Source: Przewalskia tangutica
Lineage: Eukaryota > Streptophyta > Magnoliopsida > Solanales > Solanaceae
Direction of reading: 5' to 3'
Assembly (NCBI GenBank): GCA_029844215.1
Contig: CM056732.1
Span: 50,701,007-50,765,006, forward strand
Length of the DNA stretch: 64,000 nt
The notes beneath the pieces were generated by a model. That model did not search any database and had not been told where the DNA came from. It worked only from the letters and a program-made list of their open reading frames with translations. Positions 24,465 to 35,920 of the stretch are shown piece after piece; position 1 is the first letter of the stretch, and the number at the start of each line of letters is the position of its first letter. The position numbers were made by a program, and so were the translations under genes.

Positions 24465-24964
24465 GATCTCCGCTACCGCCTCTACTCTCTGTACACCGCT
24501 TGCATCGCCGAATAACCTCCTCACGATGAAACCGTAGCACCGCTATCTTGGTCAATAACATAATCGCTTCCTCATGACCACTATAGTCTTCTCCTAATCG
24601 AAACCGGAGGCTCGTGCTTGGGTCTCAAAACTCGCGCAGAAGAACTCGCCGATCAGACAACATCCGGATACCACGGGCATAAGCCCTATCAACTCTCTGA
24701 GTCGACTAGTAACTGCTACTCCTTTGCCCTTCAAGGCGTTGTTGCCCTCCTCGAGGCATAATCAGAACACAAAATCACGTCGAGAGGAATTATCTAACTA
24801 ACACAGCTCTATGGCACGATCTCATGAGTGAGAAGAATAGAAACCAACTCCTAAATGTCCTGTAGCCTCCTGTTTATGGGTGTGGCGCGCAACACACCGA
24901 TAATCAAGACTCTACTAGACACGGTTTGTAGACATTCCGAGGACTGACTGCTCTGATACCACTC
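24465..24964 (-). pseudogene. Tek-A internal 1, 5' leader and start of gag
   Basis: Matches 30043-30535 closely. Reading leftward from the primer binding site (GCTCTGATACCA at 24950-24961) there is about 190 bp of conserved leader and then the gag N-terminal zone near 24760. Small indels break the frame. Joined logically to 2650-3920 across the inserted nest. Confidence 0.8.
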
Positions 24965-27900
24965 TGTCACGCCCCGAACCCCGGGCGTGGTCGTGCCTAC
25001 ACGCACCCTTCTACCTTAACAACACAAGTAAATCGGAACTTAAATAACGCCTCATTTTTTTTTAACCAACGTCGTCTGAGGCAAAGCCGACAAGGCTCCC
25101 ATATAATATACATAAACAAAAGACACTACACTGCATACGCAGTCCAATCCACGTATGAATACGCATTTCTAAGAGTTATATCAACTATGACGGACAAGGC
25201 CCCGCCGTACCCATAAGCAGTACAAAAGCACATCGAAAGAACTTATACTAAAAAGATAAACTCCGAATGTAAGGAGCTATCCAAAAACTCGAGTAGGTCC
25301 TACACTGCCGATCACCAAACAACAGACTAAACTCGCGTAGATGAACGCAGCCGAAGGAGGTCGACGAAGAATGTACCAAGTATGTGAAGCGATGAAATGC
25401 GTAATGAAATCATAACGATCTAAACAAAGCAGAGACATGTATGATAGCCAACCTACGATTACACAATACATAAGCGATCATATCAAGTCGTGGACGCGTG
25501 CCTCAAAGTCATTACTAAAATATAACCACGGGTCTCACGCCCATCAATCATGCCGTGGAATCCTTCCGCCACGCGGCATCCATGATATAATATAACACCA
25601 ATAAGCATACATGAACACCAAGTCCCACTGTGTCCTAAAAATTGTACTGCCAAGTAGGAAAAGCGAACCACCGGATCCAACTCAGATTATAAACCGACGG
25701 GGGCAAATAAAGCCAACTACGATCCAACTCGTCAACAATCGGGGGTAAGAAAGCTAACTACGGATCCAACCTGTTGCCACGAGATATGATCGGCAAGTGC
25801 GCAAGCTATCTACCGAGTTTATCGTACTAAATCGTGCAATAGCATCGACGGGAAAGTACGAAGCCAACTACGAGCTATCTCGTCCACCGACGGGGCAAGT
25901 ACGAAGTTATCTACCGGATCCATCCTACGCCACTACTCCTCACGGAGGCTAATCCATGGAATAACAATATCCCACGGTCGCACGTGCCGGAATCCCACAT
26001 CGTATAAGCATGACCACGGGTAATACAAACAAATCCGGAATCTAACCCGCCTCCGTCACATGCCTAATCCCACATCGTATAAGCGTGTCAGAGTAACACA
26101 AATAATGGAAGCATACCCGTGGAATCCCACATCACTGTCGGTACGTCCAAGTAAACTTACAACAAGACAGCCGACCCTCAAACCGAGAGTCGCGGCAACG
26201 TAATAAAACACAATACTTGCACTCAAAAGCCATCACCAGCACACATAGGCAAGTTCATAAAATCTTTAGACTTTCATTTTATAAACTCAAGGAACTTATA
26301 GAATAATTCTCAACTAAACAAGCCAAAGTACTTATCAAGGCACACATAGAATAATTCTCAATTAAACAAGCCAAAGTACTTATCAAGGCACACATAGAAT
26401 AATTCTCAATTAAACAAGCCAAAGTACTACGTACGTACATTCTTTTAAAAAAACTCCTTTTTATGTAAACCCCAAGATACTAACACCCGTAGTATCAAGG
26501 TGTGTCTATTTTTCAAAGTAAGTTACTACACTCTTAGAAAACTCATTTCAAAGCTTGAAATCAAGTAACGTCAAATTTTCACAATCTAGGCAACTTATGC
26601 CCATTAATCAAAATAGACCACTTTCTTAACCTTCCATAAAGCCGTTATAACCAACTTCTCATAAAGCCGTTATAACCCTTTATGGTTTTAGACATATTCA
26701 TTCCTTTTATAACCAAGAGACTTATACTTTTAAAACCAAGTATCAATACTTACAAATCAAGTTCTTAACTTTCCAAAATACTTCAAGTCTCTTAATATTT
26801 AGAAAACAATTTTCTTCTACTTTTAAACCTCAAGTAACTCACACCTTTAAAACAAGTTACTTCTCTTAAATCATGTCATTTCTCCTCTTTTAAACCAATT
26901 AAGTAAATCACTCCTTTAACTCCCCTAAAGTCATTACAACAACCCTTAGGTTTTGGAACTAAGGCACTAGCCAAAAGGTTTGGAAACCACTTCCTTTTCA
27001 AGACTCTATGTACTTTTAGTAAAATACTTTCACTTTTAAGAATCCAAACTTCACTAAGGAAATGGATTATACAACTTACAATTTAAACATCAAAGTACAA
27101 TCAAGGGAGTACATAGAACGAATTCTATTTTAGGCAATCCAAATACAACCAAGGAATGGATCATTTAAGGAGTAGGACATACTTTCTTTATCTTAAGGAA
27201 TCATGCTAGAAGAGGAGATAGTTCACATACCTTTTCGGCTAAATCCACAAGCTAAGCCGAATACGCCGCACGTAGAAGTGTCAACCTATAATGGTCACAA
27301 CATGACTATCAACTTCTAGTTTCTAACGTAGAATAATACTAAGTATATGGTCTCTTATTCTACGGAAAATCGGGCAGCACTTCCTTTGTTTCTACATACT
27401 TTGCCACCTTTTTCAAGGCTGAATACAATAACCAAACATGCCACATTTAAGGCTCAACATACCAACCAATCAAAGGGGATTACACGCCTTACAATACGTG
27501 TAAAATTCCGCCCCACAATTCATACCAAGTAGTTTAAAAACCAAGCCATTCTCGGCCAACTTATAACCAACAACTCAAAGTCTTTTCCAATTCTTTTCCA
27601 ATTCCAAGTTCTAAGGTCTAACATGTTATATAGTCATAAACAACTTCAACAACTACAATTTCCTTCTTTATACAACATGCGACGACTTAAACTAATAATC
27701 AACTTGAATTGAAATCTTAAGGCTAAACATGCTAGTTTTCGGATTAGGGTTCCAATAGCCAATACACTTATCAAACTTCATAACATATACCTCATGCTTG
27801 CTAATATCCATAGCTACAACAAAAAGTAAACTTTAATTGCTAAAACGACAAGATTTATACCTTTATAAGCCCTTAAAATTTCCAAGATTCAAAGTCGCGC

Positions 27901-28728
27901 CTTAGCAATTCTTAGCTCCTTTCCTTTACGCTCCAATCCGCTATTTGAAGCCTTTAGAAGTTCACAACCAACTTCTCTTCCATTTTCAATCCAAAACTAG
28001 GAAAACTACTTAGGTTTTCACCATGCAACTAACGTGAAAACGTCGTTTTTCCGCAATCTTTCTATTGAGATATCCTTACAACATACTTAGGGACCTTGGG
28101 TTAAAGTCTTGTGAAAAATGGATCAAAACTACAAAATTTTTGTGTGGACTTGACCTTGAACCCGAGAGCACAATTGAAGAACAAAGTGTTGTGAAATTTT
28201 TCTAAGTGTGGAAGACCTTGTCTTGCACTAGTAGTATGCTTATATAACACATTGGATGGCTTAGATTAATACACTTGTGGGCTAGGATGAAGGACAATTA
28301 ATGTTAAGCCAAGTGGACAAGTTGACTTGGTCAACAATCTCAAGCTTTGAAGACTTATCTTCCTTGATGGTCAATGACCATTTTACCCTTACCAAAATTG
28401 TCCAAGACCATATATGGGGGTGCCACGTGTCGCCCTCTCATTCGTCCATAAAATTCTGTAACCCTCGTGGGCCCCGCAAAACGTAAAATTTCTCGGGTGG
28501 GCCCCACGTGACCAAATCCGTAAAAATAAATTTCCATAATGTTAATAAGTTCCATACTCTCCCAATAATGCATTTTGAGAATCCAATTCTCAACAACGAA
28601 CATTTTTCCTTTCCGATGCTCGGAAGATTTTCTGTCGGAAAAACAATTCTTCCCTTCGTACCAATTTCCAAATCTTGATTCCTTACGTACATTCTCTTAT
28701 ACATGTCCTGGACTTACGGGGTGTAACA
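24965..28728 (-). repeat. Tek-A LTR2 (complete, 3764 bp)
   Basis: TGTCACGCCC to GGTGTAACA. It serves at once as 5' LTR for internal 1, with a primer binding site on its left, and as 3' LTR for internal 2, with a polypurine tract on its right. That double role is the mark of a tandem element. TATATAA on the minus strand at 28240-28246. No genes. Confidence 0.92.
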
Positions 28729-28764
28729 TTCTTCCCCCCTTAGAAACATTCGTCCCCGAATGTT
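28729..28764 (-). promoter_or_regulatory. Polypurine tract and hairpin, Tek-A internal 2
   Basis: Same TTCTTCCCCCCTTAG tract, with stem AACATTCG (28745-28752), loop TCCC, and CGAATGTT (28757-28764). Confidence 0.85.
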
Positions 28765-29427
28765 CTTAGTCGGTTTTCAAGCTATACACACTCCGGCACA
28801 ATCTATATACTATGTCTATCAATCAATACTCCACAAGACTAACGATGCCACACATGGCCACCACATAACAAACGTAAACATATCAATGGACCTTCCTTCC
28901 GCGACCCCTTCTCACAAAACTCGAAGGTTATAGCCTTATCACAAACAAGATCTTTAGAGGTTACTTTCTTTTCTTACTTGTCATACTTTCTCGTACTTCC
29001 AAACTTATTTAGTACACGTACAAAATCAACTAGACTTGGGCCTTGCATCCTCGTGACCCTATCACATAGCGGGACCATTACCAACTGACATCACCCGATT
29101 CCATACTATCGGTTGACCCGAAATGAGTCCATAACCCGACCCATCGTCACACTTAACTTCTCATTCTTAGTCTGGAATAAATATTTCTCTTATCTCAAGG
29201 TACTTCTCACCCTATCCCCCTATTCACTAGAGGTTCGTCACATAAGCCAAAGTATTTCTACTGCACACTTTTCCCTATTGGTCTTACACTTATTATGGGG
29301 TAACTACAACTTGTGAACTCTACACAACTATATTCTCAGTTCACTTACCATTCTTGTCAACATTCTTAACTTTTCATTTTACTAATCAAAGTATTCCTAC
29401 CTCTGGGGGTACTATCACTTACAACTG

Positions 29428-30330
29428 CTAGCAACAAAGGGAAAACATATATGCTAGGGCGAAATCTGAATCTATCAATGCACGTATGATCCAAAAGAAT
29501 CGAGATATACCTGTAACCCCATGCGATGTCGCCTCCTGATCCTGTCCAGTAGTCACGTCATCTACGCGGTTCGAAGGACCGCCAGAACCATAAACTCCAC
29601 CCTGACCTCTACCACGACTGGCTGACATCTGAACACCCTGCCCTGGGGGACGCACAACTGTGGAGGAAAGGGAACCAACCATCGGCCTCATAGGCTGAGC
29701 CACCTCACCGGTGCTCTTTCTAAAAGGACATACCCTCCGTATATGGCCCGGACGGCCACAACAATAACAAACACCTGTGCCATAACGGCATTTCCCCAAA
29801 TGACGCTTACTACATCGGAAACACTGAGGAAAAAGTGGCCTCGACTGAGAAAATCCTCTGCTCCTTTGAGAACCTCGACCCCTGGAGCTTGGACCGGCTC
29901 CTAAATACCTTGTGGGGTCAAATCTCCCACCTGTGGACTGCGGGGGTATGTACTGGGTAGGCTGGGACGAATATCTCACTCGATCTTGAAATTCGCTGGC
30001 CCATAAACTCACCGGATAACCAACCGGTCAGCCTCTTACGCAGATCTCCGCTACCGCCTCTACTCTCTGTACACACGCTTGCATCGCCGAATAACCTCCT
30101 GATGAAACCTGTAGCACCGCTATCTTGGTCAATAACATAATCGCTTCCTCATGACCACTATAGTCTTCTCCTAATCGAGAAACCGAGGCTCGTCTTTGGG
30201 GTCTCAAAACTCGGCGAAGAACTCGCCATCACGCACAACATCCGGTATACCTCGCATAAGCCCTATCAACTCTCGAGTCGACTAGTAGCTCTGCTACTCC
30301 TTTGTCCTTCTGGCGTTGCCCTCGAGGCAT
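29428..30330 (-). pseudogene. Tek-A internal 2 gag remnant with readable zinc knuckle
   Basis: The only readable gag of the Tek-A family. The start codon region is ATG at 30328-30330 (MPRGQRQ..). A stop and shifts break the first part, and the frame is then open from about 30027 to 29428. It contains an RG/S-rich stretch, a cysteine-rich CFRCSKRH segment, and a CCHC zinc knuckle (CYCCGRPGHIRRVC) that binds genomic RNA in gypsy Gag. The frame ends just after an ALIDS motif resembling the start of the protease active-site motif (ALID-x-G in relatives), so the element seems to have lost everything from protease onward. The upstream half has at least one stop (about 30028). The product would be an incomplete capsid protein; I would not call it functional. 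Confidence 0.75.
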
Positions 30331-30522
30331 AATCAGAACACAAAATCACGTCAGAGAGGAATTATCTTACTAACACAGCTCTATGGCACGATCTTAGAGT
30401 GAGAAGAATAGAAACCAACTCCTAAATGTCCTGTAGCCTCCTGTTTATGGGTGTGGCGTGCAACACACCGATAATCAAGACTCTACTAGACACGGTCTGT
30501 AGACATTCCGAGGACTAACTGC

Positions 30523-30534
30523 TCTGATACCACT
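30523..30534 (-). promoter_or_regulatory. Primer binding site, Tek-A internal 2
   Basis: GCTCTGATACCA (TGGTATCAGAGC on the element strand) followed at once by a truncated LTR, so this unit lacks the usual 5' LTR junction TGTCACG. Confidence 0.85.
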
Positions 30535-30535
30535 C

Positions 30536-30923
30536 AAGCTTTGAAGACTTATCTTCCTTGATGGTCAATGACCATTTTACCCTTACCAAAATCGTCCAAG
30601 ACCATATGTGGGGGGTGCCACGTGTCGCCCTCTCATTCGTCCATAAAATTTTGTAACCCTCGTGGGCCTCGCAAAATGTAAAATTCCTCGGGTGGGCCCC
30701 ACGTGACCAAATCCGTAAAAATAAATTTCCATAATGTTAATAAGTTTCATACTCTCCCAATAATGCATTTTGAGAATCCAATTCTCAACAACGAACATTT
30801 TTCCTTTCCGATGCTCGGAAGATTTTCTGTCGGAAAAACAATTCTTCCCTTCGTACCAATTTCCAAATCTTGATTCCTTACGTACATTCTCTTATACATG
30901 TCCTGGACTTACGGGGTGTAACA
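30536..30923 (-). repeat. Tek-A LTR3, 388-bp remnant
   Basis: Equals 28341-28728. The other 3.4 kb of the LTR is missing. The break lies at CTCAAGCTTTG, where the primer-site flank (..ACCACTC) and the LTR interior (..AATCTC) share CTC, which suggests a microhomology-mediated deletion. It ends GGTGTAACA exactly at the first base of a satellite unit. Confidence 0.88.
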
Positions 30924-32182
30924 CCTATGCAACGGCTTCATTCATGTTTCGTCTATGCAACGACGAACATCTGCATCACGTCTATGCAACGACGTCTTTT
31001 CATTTAAGCCTATGCAACGGCTTCATTCATGTTTCGTCTATGCAACGACGAACATCTGCATCGCGTCTATGCAACGACGTCATTTCATTTAAGCCTATGC
31101 AACGGCTTCATCCATGTTTCGTCTATGCAACGACGAACATCTGCATCGCGTCTATGCAACGAAGCCATTTTATTTAAGCCTATGCAACGGCTTCATTCAT
31201 GTTTCGTCTATGCAACGATGAGCATCTGCATCGCGTCTATGCAACGACGTCATTTCATTTAAGCCTATGCAACGGCTTCATCCATGTTTCGTCTATGCAA
31301 CGACGAGCATCTGCATCACGTCTATGCAACGACGTCATTTCATATAAGCCTATGCAACGGCTTCATTCATGTTTCGTCTATGCAACGATGAGCATCTGCA
31401 TCGCGTCTATGCAACGACGCATTTCATAAAAGCCTATGCAACGGCTTCATTCATGTTTCGTCTATGCAACGACGAACATCTGCATCACGTCTATGCAACG
31501 ACGCCCTTTCATCTAAGCCTATGCAACGGCTTTATCTACGTTTCGTCTATGCAACGACGAACATCTGTATCGCGTCTATGCAACGACCCATTTCATTTAA
31601 GCCTATGCAACGACATCATATATATTTTGTCTATGAAACGACGAACATCTGCATCGCGTCTATGCAACGACGTCATTTCATTTAAGCCTATGCAACGGCT
31701 TCATCTATATTTCGTCTATGCAACGATGAGCATCTGCATCGCGTCTATGCAACGACGCCATTTCATTTAAGCCTATGCAACGGCTTCATCCATGTTTCGT
31801 CTATGCAACGACGAACATTTGCATCACGTCTATGCAACGACGTCATTTCATTTAAGCCTATGCAACGGCTTCATTCATGTTTCGTCTATGCAACGACGAG
31901 CATTCGTGACGCGTCCTATGCAACGACGCATTTCATTTAAGCCTATGCAACGCTTCATTCATGTTTCGTCTATGCAATGACGAAATCTGCGATTGCGCCA
32001 TACGCAACGACGTCATTTCATTTAAGCCTATGCAACGGCTTCATTCATGTTTCGTCTATGCAACGACGAGCATCTGCATCGCGTCTATGCAACGACGTCA
32101 TTTCATTTAAGCCTATGCAACGGCTTCATCCATGTTTCGTCTATGCAACGACGAACATCTGCATCGCGTCTATGCAATGACG
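30924..32182 (+). repeat. 85-bp tandem array with trimeric 29+29+27 bp substructure
   Basis: About 15 units of 85 bp. Each unit has three sub-units that start CTATGCAACG and then diverge: ..GGCTTCATTCATGTTTCGT, ..ACGAACATCTGCATCGCGT, and ..ACGTCATTTCATTTAAG. Because 85 is not a multiple of three, open frames drift through all phases and give repetitive peptides that are not genes. It lies about 280 bp upstream of a Tat polypurine tract and 3' LTR, the place where Tat/Ogre elements are known to carry tandem repeats. Units near 31900-32000 are the most degraded. Confidence 0.93.
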
Positions 32183-32233
32183 CCATCAACATCTACAAAC
32201 ACCATGTCTGTTACATCACCACATCACCTGCAA

Positions 32234-32341
32234 CCCAGTGTCAATCATACTTCGACACTGGGACATTTTTTTAATCAGCGTCAGCTTTGCTTTTTATTTT
32301 TGCATCACAACGACCCAGTGTCATCATGATTTGACACTGGG
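32234..32341 (+). other. Twin hairpins upstream of the Tat-2 polypurine tract
   Basis: CCCAGTGTC (32234-32242) pairs with GACACTGGG (32254-32262), and CCCAGTGTCA (32314-32323) with TGACACTGGG (32332-32341). Each is followed by ACATTTTT. The two copies share arms but have different loops. This is a plant nuclear context, so it is not a bacterial terminator; an RNA signal in the element's 3' end is inference. Confidence 0.7.
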
Positions 32342-32465
32342 ACATTTTTGGGTCTGCATCATCCCTATTTTTGAGTTCTAGTTTATAAAACAGGACAAAA
32401 TTGGCTACAAGTCAACATCTTTGTCCGAAGACTCTTCCATCATCTCCGTACAAAGAGGGACATGC

Positions 32466-35105
32466 TGTTGACAGTCAATTTTGACCCGTTTTTTGTATAT
32501 TTCGTGCAATTTTAAGTATTTTAGCACACCGCATTTTAATCGTTATTTTGCATATTTTTACATAATATTCTATGTTTATTTCTTCACAAAAATGGCATTG
32601 CATCTTTTATTTTTAAATTAAGCATTATGTCGTTGTTAATATTATGTTTTTATTATTGTTATACCGTCGTTTTATTTTAATAATATTTGCATCTCTTTAA
32701 ATAATTAATTGACATCCCGTTTTAATTTTAATTAGACATTAAACATTTGCTAAATATTATATTTTAGTATTATTGCATCGGCATTTGCATTTTAATAATC
32801 TTGCATCTTTTTAAATAATTTTTCTTTAAATAATTAACCAGCCTTGCATTTTTTGTCAAACCAGTCCAGTCCAAGACACAATTCGGATCAGTCCAAAACC
32901 ATTTTCAAAAATCATACCATATCCTCCAAAATCTGCCCAATCAATCACTTTTTTCTCACATCCCATCCCCCATTCCCTTATCCCTACAAAAAATATTCAA
33001 ATCTTTTACCCATACCTTCAACCCATACCTTCAACCAATACCTTCCACCCATCACTTCAACCCTCACTTCTCTATTATTACCCCCCAGACACTTCACAAA
33101 TCAGCCCCCCCATTTACATTTACTTTCCTCTCACTTCAGCCCTTCCTCTCTCCCTCTTCCCCTTTCCCGTCGTCGCCGCCGCCGCCCCTCGCCGGAGTTC
33201 TATCTCCGGCGAACTACCCATCAGCCCCACCGCATAACCCCAAATTCTACTTTATCCCCACTTTGTCTCCTCACCTCACTTCTCACCATCCGCCGTCGCT
33301 GCGCCGCCGAGCTCCAAGCTCGCGAACACCCTTTAACCAAATTTCACCCACTCTCTCTCACACCCTCTCGCACAAACCCTCTCCTCACCATTTCCGCCTC
33401 CCCTCCCGAACATCACCGTCGACCACCACCACCGAGCGCCCACCATCGGCGAACCCCCTGAAACACCTGCACTCTCCCTCACCATAACACCCAGCAGCCG
33501 CAACCCTCCCTCTTTATTTACCAGCCTCACAACATCAACGCACAAGATCACCCTCACAGCCCACACAACCCCTTCCCGTCGCCACTGTACAGCTCCGGCG
33601 AACCACTACCCCACACCCCACTGCCAACGCTACCACTCCCATCATCGCCACTATCGCGAACCACCAGTCGCTCGGCGTTCGCCGTGGAAGTGATGCCGTC
33701 GTATTTCTTCACTTGGTTTTGGTATAGACTGATTTTATTGCATTTTGTATCTTGGCGGAGTTTTTAAGACTCCGATCGTTGGTTACCGCTCATCGTTGGT
33801 GTTCGTTGGACATGATTTCTGGCCATTTTACTTGATTTTCGGCCATTTTTGCAACTGGTATCTTGAACCATTTCTGTTGCTGTTGTTTACCCTATTTCGC
33901 GGACCTTTGTCATTCGCTGTTTTGCTGTTACGTTGTTACTGTTTTGTTGGACTGATTTCGATTTTTGTTGGCTATTATTGTTGCTGTTTTTCGTTTGTTT
34001 TTCGGACTGTCCGGCGATGTTGTTGATTACTATTTTGTTGTTTCTTGTTGGTGTTGGACTGATTTTGCTATTGGTGTTGGACCGATTACCGTTTTGCTAT
34101 TCGTGTTGATCGCTTTCGTTCGCTATTTTGGACTATTTTACCTGTTATGTTTTATTAGATCGATTGGAATATATTTCCAAAAGAAAAGATACTACATCGT
34201 TGGCATTTCTCGATTTGAACAAGATGCTACACTTGTTTGGTAGATGAAAAAGTTATCCGTCGATTTTAGGCCTCCACATTGCAAAGACGGAAAATAAAAT
34301 AAATGAAGCTTTACGGGCGATGATTTCTTCCACTTACACCGATAACCAACATGCTGTGGCGGTAATTCGCATGCACTTGTTTAGGCTGTCCCACTTTATA
34401 TATTTTTATATCTGAGCCCTCCGTGTTTAAAATTATTACTGTTTTGGCGCGGATATGAAGGTTTTATTTATTTTATTGCTTTTAACAAAATTGGCCGATG
34501 AAGGAATCTCCGTCTGATTTCCAAGGCCTCCTCTGTGCGAAAGACGGATTTATTTATTTATTTATTGCTTTACTTATTAATTTTTGTCATTGCATTAAAT
34601 TATTTATCCTAGTACTAACACTTTTACTAAGTGTTTATGCAGGTACCCGGAGATCATCTTGTGCAGAAGGCCTAAAATGGCTAAAAGATGTCCCGAAGTT
34701 TTATTTTTTATGTCGCATTTAATTTTAGTTTTATTATTTTGTATTGCGTTTTATTTTAATTATAAATTATGAAAAATGCTTAGAATACGTAGAATAAAAA
34801 AGGCAATAAATAATTAACCTAGGTTTGAACGAATAACCGCAAGTTAGCGGATCTTAAAGGATGCCTAACCCCTTCCCTTTAGTATAATAAAGAACCCTGA
34901 TCCAGAATCTCACTAATTTCGCAGACCATTAAATGGAGGTCAATTGCAGTATTTTTATTGCAATAAACCAAGTGTCCTAATTCACTTAAATAATTAGGTG
35001 GCGACTCCTCAAAAACAGCATTTATTGCTCCATCCAGGGAACCGCGCCAAAGAGCAACGTTGCGGATACCGTTCAGACCCTCCGAGGTCAAAAACGGGCG
35101 CGACA
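32466..35105 (+). repeat. Tat-2 3' LTR (2640 bp)
   Basis: TGTTGACAGTCAATTTTGAC to GGGCGCGACA. The stretch 34800-35020, around AACCTAGGTT and GGTGGCGACTCC, matches the reverse complement of the Tat-1 LTR at 47490-47690. A long pyrimidine/C-rich tract at 32900-33600 gives a spurious 205-codon frame. No genes. Confidence 0.85.
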
Positions 35106-35920
35106 GTGAGCTTTGATACACTGGAAGTTGTTCTGGCCTATGTTCCTGAATGACCATGACAGAGGGTGATGCATCTCTTTTCCTCTGTGAGGTACCTCCG
35201 ATGGAATATGACTGCATTATTCTGCTAGTTGCTTGTACGGCTGCCAGGTTTGTAATCCTGCCTGTTTTAATGTCTTCTTTCACGAAGTTGCTCATTCTTA
35301 CGACTTCTGCAAAACTTCGCCCAATTACACTGATCATCCTTTCATAATACGTCACGTCTCTTAAAGACTGCACGAACAAAGTGGTCATTTCGCTCTCTGC
35401 CATTGGAGGTTGGACCTTTGCTGCTTCTGACCGCCACCTCAGGGCTTATTCCTTGAAAGTTTCTGTGGATTTCTTTTCTAGCTTCATAAGATAAAATCTA
35501 TCCGGGACAGTGTCAGTGTTGAATCTGAATCTATCCATGAAATCTTGTGCCATGGCATTCCAACCGTCCCATTTTCGAGGGTCTTGGCATGTGTACCAGT
35601 CCAGCGCTTCACCGATTAGACTCCTGATGAATAGTTTCATGATGATTGCTTGATTTTTCCCAACTCCAATCAATTTATCGCAATATGACCTTAGATGAGC
35701 TCGGGGTTTCCCCTTTCCATCGAACATGTCCAATTTGGGCACCTTGTACCCCACAGGTAATTCAACGTCGGGGTACATACATAAGTTTTCATATTCTAAC
35801 CCTTCATCCCCCTTGTTCATCTGAATGATTTTGAATGCCTCTTTCAAGCTGCGGATTTCTTTTGCCACATTTTCATCAGCTCTAGCTCGAGTCTGCCTCT
35901 CCACTTCCTCGTATTGATTT
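35106..35920 (-). pseudogene. Tat-1 gag, C-terminal part
   Basis: This is the capsid-domain part of a gypsy Tat gag. From 35904 leftward the frame carries a typical retrotransposon capsid segment (PKLDMFDGKGKPRAHLRSYC, then RSLIGEALDWYT). One in-frame TAA at about 35446 stops it, and the same frame then reopens as MAESEMTTLFVQSL.., with a segment like Tat gag (KPFAE/SFAEVV, LKTGRI-like). It ends at 35106 where the Tat-2 LTR begins; residues read beyond that are LTR antisense. The true upstream part is at 45918-46434. Gag would assemble the particle; this copy is broken twice by insertions and once by a stop. Confidence 0.85.

Larger units (their letters stand above)
1..30923 (-). mobile_element. 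Tek-A: tandem LTR-internal-LTR-internal-LTR non-autonomous Tekay-like gypsy element
   Basis: Read on the minus strand, two internal regions alternate with three LTR copies: LTR1 (1-2649, cut by the window start), internal 1 (2650-3920 continuing at 24465-24964 once the inserted elements are removed), LTR2 (24965-28728), internal 2 (28729-30535) and a 388-bp LTR remnant (30536-30923). Both internal regions begin beside a polypurine tract and end in a methionine-tRNA-type primer binding site. Their lengths, about 1771 and 1807 bp, agree. Only gag sequence is present; protease, reverse transcriptase and integrase are missing, so the element cannot move alone. The layout is what unequal recombination between LTRs of neighbouring or sister copies produces. 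Assignment to Tekay/Del is inferred from the gag style and from LTR tips and leader shared with Tek-E. Confidence 0.85.
30924..35105 (+). mobile_element. Tat-2: 3' end of a plus-strand Tat/Ogre-like gypsy element
   Basis: In order: tandem repeats in the 3' untranslated zone, two hairpins (32234-32262 and 32314-32341), a purine-rich tract (AAAGAGGGACATGC, to 32465) and a 2640-bp 3' LTR. The gag-pol part must lie left of the window, beyond Tek-A. The LTR interrupts Tat-1 gag at 35105/35106. The expected 5-bp duplication, GTGAG on this side, cannot be checked. Confidence 0.75.

Noticed and set aside
30924..32182. CRISPR-like regular spacing of CTATGCAACG
   Set aside because: The so-called spacers are themselves repeated every 85 bp and the genome is plant nuclear; it is a satellite.
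32254..32272. Hairpin followed by a T run, like an intrinsic terminator
   Set aside because: The surroundings are plant retroelements; bacterial terminators do not apply.
30770..32329. Chain of plus-strand frames rich in CNDEHLHRVYATT-type peptides
   Set aside because: They are translations of the 85-bp repeat in drifting frames; no start context, no family, and stops appear irregularly.
32844..33461. 205-codon plus-strand frame rich in P, S, T and R
   Set aside because: It lies inside the Tat-2 LTR in a pyrimidine-rich tract; composition explains it.
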